A model generated the notes under the pieces. The model saw nothing but the letters and a program-made list of their open reading frames with translations. It searched no databases and was not told the origin of the DNA. The position numbers were made by a program, and so were the translations under genes. This document shows positions 43,660 through 49,130 of a stretch of 49,130 nt of DNA, piece by piece. Every line of letters begins with the position of its first letter. The first letter of the stretch is position 1. Source of the stretch: CAZSMK01 sp964608095 (GTDB taxonomy: Bacteria; Sumerlaeota; Sumerlaeia; MWCT01; JAGHBZ01); the NCBI GenBank assembly GCA_964608095.1, contig CAZSMK010000005.1:1-49130 (forward strand), in the 5' to 3' direction.

Positions 43660-45081
43660 ATGATTGTCGGAAAAAAAGAACGCATAAATATATACGATGT
43701 CCTTCTCATAGTTGCGCTGGATATGTTTATCATCGCGGCGTATTTCAAAGGGTATTCCATACTTGCGGGACTGGAACCACGTAAACTCGTCGTGGTAGTC
43801 GGTGGACTGGTTCTCGCACCCGTGATTATGCTACTGCCTCGCTTGAGTCTTGTGTTGCTCTTTATATTTTGTTCATTTGCCCAGGCGAATATTCATCTCA
43901 GCGAGTCTTTTGACCTAAGTTTTGTGGATATTTTTACCGTCGGTTTGACGGGCAGTATTTTGCTACATCTTCTGTTCGGAACCATTGACTTCCGTTTACC
44001 ATCACCTTCAATTCTCATCCTTACCGGGCTTCTTGCTGGCTTCGGACTTATCGTGTGGCTGTATCATTATTCATACGTTTCCGATCCGGGAATCTTGGCG
44101 TTCAACATAAAGAACATGCTTGTCTTAATCCTGCTCTTCTTAATTATTGCGTCAACTCTCCATAGCGAGGAGTTATTGCGCTACGTCTTTTACGCCGTTC
44201 TTCTTAGTGTACTTATATCTTCTATCTGGGCTCTGGCAAGTTTCGAAGATTTCGATTTATGGGCGGCGATCAGGGGACAGAGTGCAGCTCGGATCAGCAA
44301 TTATGCGTTCTATCATGCCAATATTTTGGGGCAATTTCTCGTACTCACGTTGCCGTTCGCTTTCTTTGCCATTGTATACGCGCCCAGTGCGCTCATGCAA
44401 GTTGTGGGATTCTGGGCAGGTGTTGCCGGCAGCATCGCCCTACTGCTCACCTTTTCACGTTCATCCTGGCTTGCAACTGTCGGCGGCATACTTTTAGTTG
44501 CCCTGCGTAATCGCCGGAGCGTTTTTCGACTTGTCCTCGCAATGCTCGGATTTTACCTTATCATCGAAATCCTCTCGCAGATTCTTCTGAATGTCTCGCT
44601 TTACGAGTTGCTGTCGGAACGATTCGGTGAACTCCAGGAATCGGACTTTTCCCGTCGTCCTTTCATCTGGTCTGCTGCGTTGCACATAATCGCTCAACAC
44701 CCGATTCTGGGTGTGGGGCCCGGGTTCTTCTCCGACGCATACTTTATGGAAATGGAAGTCACGTACCGCCGCCTGCATGCCCATAACACGTTTCTGACCA
44801 TTGCCGCTGAATGGGGTATCATCTTTTGTGCCATCTTTATTGCATGGTTCGGCTCGATTGTGCTTAAAGGGCTTCGTTTTATGAGCGAGAAATTATCACC
44901 TTCAACTATAATCTTGACACAATCGCTCATGGCAGGCCTGTTCGGATTGACGTTTGTCATGATTTTTGAACACACCTTTTTTGCACCGCTAGTCAGTTCG
45001 TTATTCTTTATGTTGTGCGGTGTGGTCATCGCCATAGAAAACAGGATAAAGAAACATGAAGATACTGTATTACGCCCCTGA
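43660..45081 (+). CDS. O-antigen ligase / Wzy-type polymerase family protein
   Basis: A 473-residue membrane protein with about 11-12 hydrophobic segments and a large periplasmic loop late in the sequence. The loop contains FIWSAALHIIAQHPILGVGPG and RLHAHNTFLTIAAEWG (near residue 370), the Wzy_C/WaaL signature. It would polymerise repeat units or ligate glycan to lipid A core or protein. Ligase and polymerase cannot be told apart reliably by sequence. No strong Shine-Dalgarno precedes the ATG. It overlaps the next gene by 26 nt in a different frame. Confidence 0.9.
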   Translation: MIVGKKERINIYDVLLIVALDMFIIAAYFKGYSILAGLEPRKLVVVVGGLVLAPVIMLLPRLSLVLLFIFCSFAQANIHLSESFDLSFVDIFTVGLTGSILLHLLFGTIDFRLPSPSILILTGLLAGFGLIVWLYHYSYVSDPGILAFNIKNMLVLILLFLIIASTLHSEELLRYVFYAVLLSVLISSIWALASFEDFDLWAAIRGQSAARISNYAFYHANILGQFLVLTLPFAFFAIVYAPSALMQVVGFWAGVAGSIALLLTFSRSSWLATVGGILLVALRNRRSVFRLVLAMLGFYLIIEILSQILLNVSLYELLSERFGELQESDFSRRPFIWSAALHIIAQHPILGVGPGFFSDAYFMEMEVTYRRLHAHNTFLTIAAEWGIIFCAIFIAWFGSIVLKGLRFMSEKLSPSTIILTQSLMAGLFGLTFVMIFEHTFFAPLVSSLFFMLCGVVIAIENRIKKHEDTVLRP

Positions 45082-46183
45082 TTTTGTCGTCGGTGGCGCG
45101 TGGAAATATTTCAAAATTCTCATTGAGGGTATGAAACGGAAAGGGCATACTCTTTTCCTCGTCGGACACAGAGCACCCGCTATGCACGACATATTTCAAA
45201 AGATGAAACCTTTTGTCGATGGTGTCCGACTTATAGAACCAATTCGTTCACCTAAACAGGGGCGTGACTATATTCGCATGGTAAAAGAAAGCGATGTGCT
45301 GCACTTTAACTTTATTAGACCGAATATATGTTTTCTGCCGGTGTTATTAGCTCGGCTCTTTTGCCGCCACACACCGCTCATAACCACCAATCATCTTTCA
45401 ATCCCAATTAAATCGCATTATCCGCTCAAGGCGGAGATTGTCTTATCGTATACCCGGTTTCACTTTTCTCTTTTTGACCGCATTATTGTGGTCTCCCGTG
45501 CCTGCGCCGAAGAATTGCAAAGACTCTATAGGGTTAAACCTAACAAGATAGACGTTGTCTATAATGGACTTGAAACCAATCCTTATGAAGAGCCGGTAGA
45601 CATCGAGAAAAAACGTCAGGAGCTTGATTTGCCTGAATCGAAAGCGGTCATATCAATAATCGGACGCCTATCGCTCCAAAAAGGGCATATTTACTCATTT
45701 AGAGCAATTGAACAGCTTGCAAAAAAAAGAAATGATTTTGTGGTTATTGTTGTCGGAGAAGGGAGACTCGAAGAGGAACTCCGCCGTGAGGTTAAGGAGC
45801 TAGGGATAGAAACTACGGTCCGGTTCCTCGGATTTCGCTCAGATATACCTGAGATTCTCAGGGTAACGGACATCCTGCTCCTGACGTCGATTCATGAAGG
45901 ACTGCCGTTCACGGTTCAAGAAGCCATGTTGAGCAGTATTCCGGTGGTTGCTTCGCCCGTTGACGGAACCCCTGAAGCGGTGAGCGACGGCGAGACCGGC
46001 TTTCTCGTTCCCTATGAAGATAGCCACAAAATTGCAGAACGTCTTGACGAATTGATTCAATCTCCGGGACTACGTAGACGCATGGGCGCCTCCGGTCGAG
46101 CGCGAGCACTTGACTTTTTCTCACTTGAAGCAATGCTCAGCACCACTGAACACATATATTCCCAACTTGTCTCGAAACAGTAG
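45056..46183 (+). CDS. Glycosyltransferase family 4
   Basis: A 375-residue GT-B glycosyltransferase. The N-domain starts MKILYYAPDFVVGGAWKYF, with a glycine-rich loop. The C-domain has IIGRLSLQKGH, VVIVVGEGRLEEELR and VRFLGFRSDIPEIL, and the EX7E motif HEGLPFTVQEA with both catalytic/donor-binding glutamates. It would add a sugar from a nucleotide-sugar to the lipid-linked repeat unit on the cytoplasmic side. It is the last gene of the operon and its start lies inside the end of the ligase gene (26-nt overlap). It is the only glycosyltransferase in the cluster, so other sugars must be added by enzymes elsewhere. Confidence 0.94.
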   Translation: MKILYYAPDFVVGGAWKYFKILIEGMKRKGHTLFLVGHRAPAMHDIFQKMKPFVDGVRLIEPIRSPKQGRDYIRMVKESDVLHFNFIRPNICFLPVLLARLFCRHTPLITTNHLSIPIKSHYPLKAEIVLSYTRFHFSLFDRIIVVSRACAEELQRLYRVKPNKIDVVYNGLETNPYEEPVDIEKKRQELDLPESKAVISIIGRLSLQKGHIYSFRAIEQLAKKRNDFVVIVVGEGRLEEELRREVKELGIETTVRFLGFRSDIPEILRVTDILLLTSIHEGLPFTVQEAMLSSIPVVASPVDGTPEAVSDGETGFLVPYEDSHKIAERLDELIQSPGLRRRMGASGRARALDFFSLEAMLSTTEHIYSQLVSKQ

Positions 46184-46392
46184 TCTATTCACAAATATGA
46201 AAATCATACCAGAATGAGATATCGCAGACTTCAATAATTTCCTGTTGTAGGTCGGGGCAGACGGATATTCATGGCTTATTCTTTTATACGAGAAAGAGAT
46301 CTACGATAGGTTCGTATGAAACAATGTGTTCTGGATACAGGCGATAAGGTATGAATTATCAAACTCATCGAACTTTTTTATAGAGGCAATAT

Positions 46393-48699
46393 CTAATGTA
46401 CAAGCCACGAGGTATCAAGCGAGGGATCGCCGAGGAGGGTTACGGATTCCATAATGTCACGGTATTTGATCTCTTGTTTTGAGCGTATGAACGCATCGCC
46501 GAGTGTTTGACATTTTGCTTCAAATAGATAACCGATGATAGTCTTCATAAATAATAGATCGTGTTCAAGCAGACTTCTTTGAGGTGTGCCGATAACGGAC
46601 ACCGCGCCTCCTTCTTTCCGGTGAACGAGTTTGACCCCAATACTTTCCTCATCTGCAGGTGTGTCAAACGCTGTGGTATAACATGTTGCCGTGATAACAA
46701 TGGGATATTTGCCTTTATTTTTTAGCGCCTCGACATGATCGAGGTCGAACAGGTTCTTTGCTTTTAGTCGTGTAGGACCCGCTTGCCATACATTATTACC
46801 CCCGTGACCGATAAAATAAACAAAGCCAATACCATCGTTGAAGTGCCTCATAATATCTTCAGCTCGATCATCCTTGAAGAGAGTGTCCTCAGTTGCATAA
46901 GCCTTAAGCACATGAAAATCCTTTGCCTTTTCAAGGATCGTTTTAGCGACACTATCGGTTCGAAATGTCATTCCTTCTTCGTAGCTGGCGATCAAGAGCG
47001 CTTTTGATAGCCATGAAGGCTTTGACTGCGCGTTCCGTTCAAATACAATGATTTTTTCTATAGCTGAACGCACTTGATACTTTGATCCTGCAGGGATGCG
47101 TCCGATTGCGAGCTCGGGGACTCCACTCTCATCGTTATCGATGTTTACAAACCAGTTGTCGGTGGCAAATGCGGTAAAGAGAATGGAACTATAATAATAT
47201 GCAGGAATGAGGTCTTTGCGGGCGTTTCCGAAGAGGTTCTTGTGGTCTTGGCTGGCGCTTCCTAAAAGTAAAATATAGCGGAGAGCAGAATCAGGTGAAT
47301 TCATAAGTTCTCTAATAAAATTCTTAATAGCTATGGGATGTTTCAAGCCGAAATTGTACTCGTTGTAAATATCGCTGATTCTGACAATAGCAGTCTTCTT
47401 GTTCTGGGTTTCTTTCCATTCTTTCAGGGGAGCTGATTCCTGATAGAAGTCATCGTGTGTTATTATTACGAGATTTGCATCCTTGCAGTGGGTAAGGAGA
47501 TCCCGTTTCTCGAACAGTGCAATTCTTTCGGGTTTTTTAATTTTATCTTTTGCGCTTATGTAAATGCTGGTCATGTTGTTAAGAAGTACGGGAAAAATCT
47601 GAGAATATGCACCGCTATCTTCCTGAAGGGCTCGTGGTGTAGCGGTAATCTGATTTTTTATATCGAAAACAGTACACTCATTTGAGCTGAAGCCAGTTAC
47701 CGTGAGCAGCGCTTGTATGGGCGAGCTGGTAAAATCGCGCGTGTACCCTTCGAATAGGTCCTCTCTCGCTATAAACTTTATGGGATATTCAATCTCATAC
47801 CAGTCCATATAAACCCAATCGAAGGCAACGTCTGAATTCGCGTTGGTGCTATCCGGGGGGGACACCTTTTTAGCATGCTCCAGATCGCCCGGAAGAATAA
47901 CTTCTATACGGTCATTCTGCCCCGTGATCAGGGTCGGCTGGATTTCTTTTGATTCAAAAAGGTAGCCGGTCGTTCCATCAAAAGTAAAGTCTCCAATCTT
48001 CTTGAAATTTAGCGTCACAACCACATGATGATCCGGCTCTACCGGAAGATTACTTCTTCCATAGACCTTCACACGGAGCACACTTGGTCCTTTGCCGGGC
48101 GCAAGTGCTGGGAGATCGAATCGGTTGCGGAACGTCCTTTGACGTGAGTCCACCCAGCTCCAGAATGCAAAATCCGTTGGTTCGCCACCGAAATTCTTGA
48201 AATGGTGCCACTTCTTCTCCCGAAGTTCTTCGAAGTGCTCTGTTTTATACAGGATACCTTCGGGGGGTTGATAGGTGTCAGGTTTGTCTACTTCGTGTTC
48301 TGTCAACTCCCTGTAACGACAAGACTTTTTTGAATCGGAAATCAGAAAATAGATATTATCGTCCGAGTAAATATCCTTAAACGTGTAGGTGCCTTCGTTG
48401 AAGGTACCCCAGAATTCAAAGTAATCTTCCGAATCAAACTTCCCGTCTTCTTCACCTTTGAATTTTATTGGTACCGGTGTAGTGCGGTTAATAAGGTTCA
48501 AATCACGAGGATCGAGTTTTTCGGGATTTATTCCGGCTTGTTTCAAGTCGCTGAATCCGACGCGGTATATCCCTTTCTCCCTTACGACTACGAGCGCTAT
48601 TGTATTATTCGTATCGGACGTTGTTGCAAATACCTGCGCGGCAATAAACAACATCCATGAAGAGAAAAAGATAATGAAAGAAAGAAAACGTTGATGCAT
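46393..48699 (-). CDS. Secreted C25 (gingipain-type) peptidase family protein
   Basis: A 768-residue exported protein with a signal peptide (about residues 1-25, ending AQVFA). The N-terminal half has beta-rich PorU/gingipain-like segments (VREKGIYRVGFSDLKQAGI, DSEDYFEFWG). The peptidase part begins around residue 405 (LVIITHDDF, then ILLLGSASQDH, AIGRIPAGS). The catalytic pair is His632 in FIGHGGN and Cys673 in ITATCYT. The protein ends soon after LLGDPSLDTSW, the usual end of the C25 catalytic fold. It therefore lacks the C-terminal sorting domain (CTD) that type IX-secreted gingipains carry. Sec export to periplasm or surface is implied. Monocistronic; it converges on the operon ending at 46183. 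Cleavage target unknown. Confidence 0.9.
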   Translation of the reverse strand: MHQRFLSFIIFFSSWMLFIAAQVFATTSDTNNTIALVVVREKGIYRVGFSDLKQAGINPEKLDPRDLNLINRTTPVPIKFKGEEDGKFDSEDYFEFWGTFNEGTYTFKDIYSDDNIYFLISDSKKSCRYRELTEHEVDKPDTYQPPEGILYKTEHFEELREKKWHHFKNFGGEPTDFAFWSWVDSRQRTFRNRFDLPALAPGKGPSVLRVKVYGRSNLPVEPDHHVVVTLNFKKIGDFTFDGTTGYLFESKEIQPTLITGQNDRIEVILPGDLEHAKKVSPPDSTNANSDVAFDWVYMDWYEIEYPIKFIAREDLFEGYTRDFTSSPIQALLTVTGFSSNECTVFDIKNQITATPRALQEDSGAYSQIFPVLLNNMTSIYISAKDKIKKPERIALFEKRDLLTHCKDANLVIITHDDFYQESAPLKEWKETQNKKTAIVRISDIYNEYNFGLKHPIAIKNFIRELMNSPDSALRYILLLGSASQDHKNLFGNARKDLIPAYYYSSILFTAFATDNWFVNIDNDESGVPELAIGRIPAGSKYQVRSAIEKIIVFERNAQSKPSWLSKALLIASYEEGMTFRTDSVAKTILEKAKDFHVLKAYATEDTLFKDDRAEDIMRHFNDGIGFVYFIGHGGNNVWQAGPTRLKAKNLFDLDHVEALKNKGKYPIVITATCYTTAFDTPADEESIGVKLVHRKEGGAVSVIGTPQRSLLEHDLLFMKTIIGYLFEAKCQTLGDAFIRSKQEIKYRDIMESVTLLGDPSLDTSWLVH

Positions 48700-49130
48700 T
48701 AAAAACAGCCTGAACTAAAAAAGGTTATATGCCCATGAAACAATGAATTCACCCTATCATTCATAGAAGTATTGAGCAAACATAAATTGGTTTTAAATTA
48801 AAAATCCTCTAAACATTAGATATTACCAGCTTACTATTCTCTATAGTAGAGTTATCAGCCATTTATTTGAAAAAACCTTATACATAGAGGTGGGGTGATG
48901 TACATGTCTATGTGTTCCCTGCAGATATCTCGACTTCCGAACCTTTTGTTTCTTGCTTTTTCTCCTGCGATTTACTACACTGTTCTTACTTATTTTGGTG
49001 CTCCTTTCGTCTGTCGTGATTTTTTTAAATCTAACAGATCGGGGGGAGCCCTTTCAATTTCAACTAAGTTTAAGACATCCTCAAAGGGAGAAAAAGTTTA
49101 TATAATTATTAAGTTTTGATATAATCTTAA
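48700..49130. other. AT-rich end of window
   Basis: Upstream side of the C25 peptidase gene and window edge. The composition is more AT-rich than the neighbouring genes. It holds short inverted repeats around 48832-48852 (an ACTATT...AGTAGAG-like structure) but no convincing gene. One small ORF at 48895-49119 is listed separately at low confidence. Confidence 0.4.
48895..49119 (+). CDS. Doubtful 74-residue ORF
   Basis: GTG (or the ATG one codon later) is preceded by a purine-rich AGAGGTGGGG that could serve as a Shine-Dalgarno. The product has a hydrophobic middle (LPNLLFLAFSPAIYYTVLTYF) and a basic tail and resembles nothing I know. Codon use is unremarkable for AT-rich DNA. It could be chance. 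Confidence 0.2.
   Translation: MMYMSMCSLQISRLPNLLFLAFSPAIYYTVLTYFGAPFVCRDFFKSNRSGGALSISTKFKTSSKGEKVYIIIKF

Overview
The window looks like a chromosomal segment of an uncultivated, diderm (Gram-negative-type) bacterium. Outer-membrane logic is visible in a lipoprotein next to an RND exporter, a tripartite-type ABC exporter with a HlyD-like adaptor, and a Wzx / O-antigen-ligase locus. Large secreted S8 and C25 peptidases, a Thr-Pro-rich 'PTPTPTP' linker, a short single-chain GlyRS and intergenic DNA full of dispersed palindromes are compatible with Omnitrophota/PVC-like or neighbouring candidate phyla. I cannot fix the phylum from sequence alone. The standard genetic code fits every gene. No tRNA, rRNA or CRISPR array was found.

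Layout. 0.2-6.6 kb (minus): GlyRS, a large multi-PAS hybrid histidine kinase, and a DUF401 membrane protein. 6.6-7.8 kb: a gene-free zone packed with short dispersed repeats and back-to-back perfect hairpins. 7.8-12.4 kb (plus): two radical SAM/SPASM proteins, a glycosidase-like secreted protein that overlaps the second by 1 nt, and an SGNH hydrolase. 12.6-15.7 kb: a MrfA-like DUF1998 helicase converging on a phage Gp37/Gp68-type (DUF5131) protein. 15.9-20.4 kb (minus): ATPase, FtsX-type permease and HlyD-type adaptor, whose C-terminus is encoded by an inverted repeat. 20.7 kb: a small unknown protein. 21.3-24.7 kb (minus): lipoprotein plus RND/MMPL exporter.

24.7-29.3 kb is an AT-rich island. 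It carries one 1320-residue gene with its own consensus-like promoter, encoding eight predicted membrane helices followed by regions resembling RCK/TrkA-N nucleotide-binding domains. It ends directly against the left end of an IS256-like element remnant, and that remnant cuts off the 3' part of an ArnT/PMT-like glycosyltransferase gene. This is the strongest candidate for something undescribed.

30.4-30.8 kb holds 40 tandem 9-bp units. 30.9-38.1 kb (minus): a small membrane-anchored protein, an MGDG-synthase-like glycosyltransferase, a 1285-residue subtilase with a duplicated C-terminal domain, and GDP-mannose 4,6-dehydratase. 38.5-46.2 kb (plus) is a tightly packed six-gene polysaccharide operon: unknown membrane protein, nucleotidyltransferase-like protein, alkaline-phosphatase-superfamily protein, Wzx flippase, O-antigen ligase/polymerase and GT4 glycosyltransferase. 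GDP-mannose dehydratase lies divergently beside it and may supply a deoxysugar precursor. 46.4-48.7 kb (minus) is a gingipain-type C25 peptidase, followed by an AT-rich end with no convincing gene.
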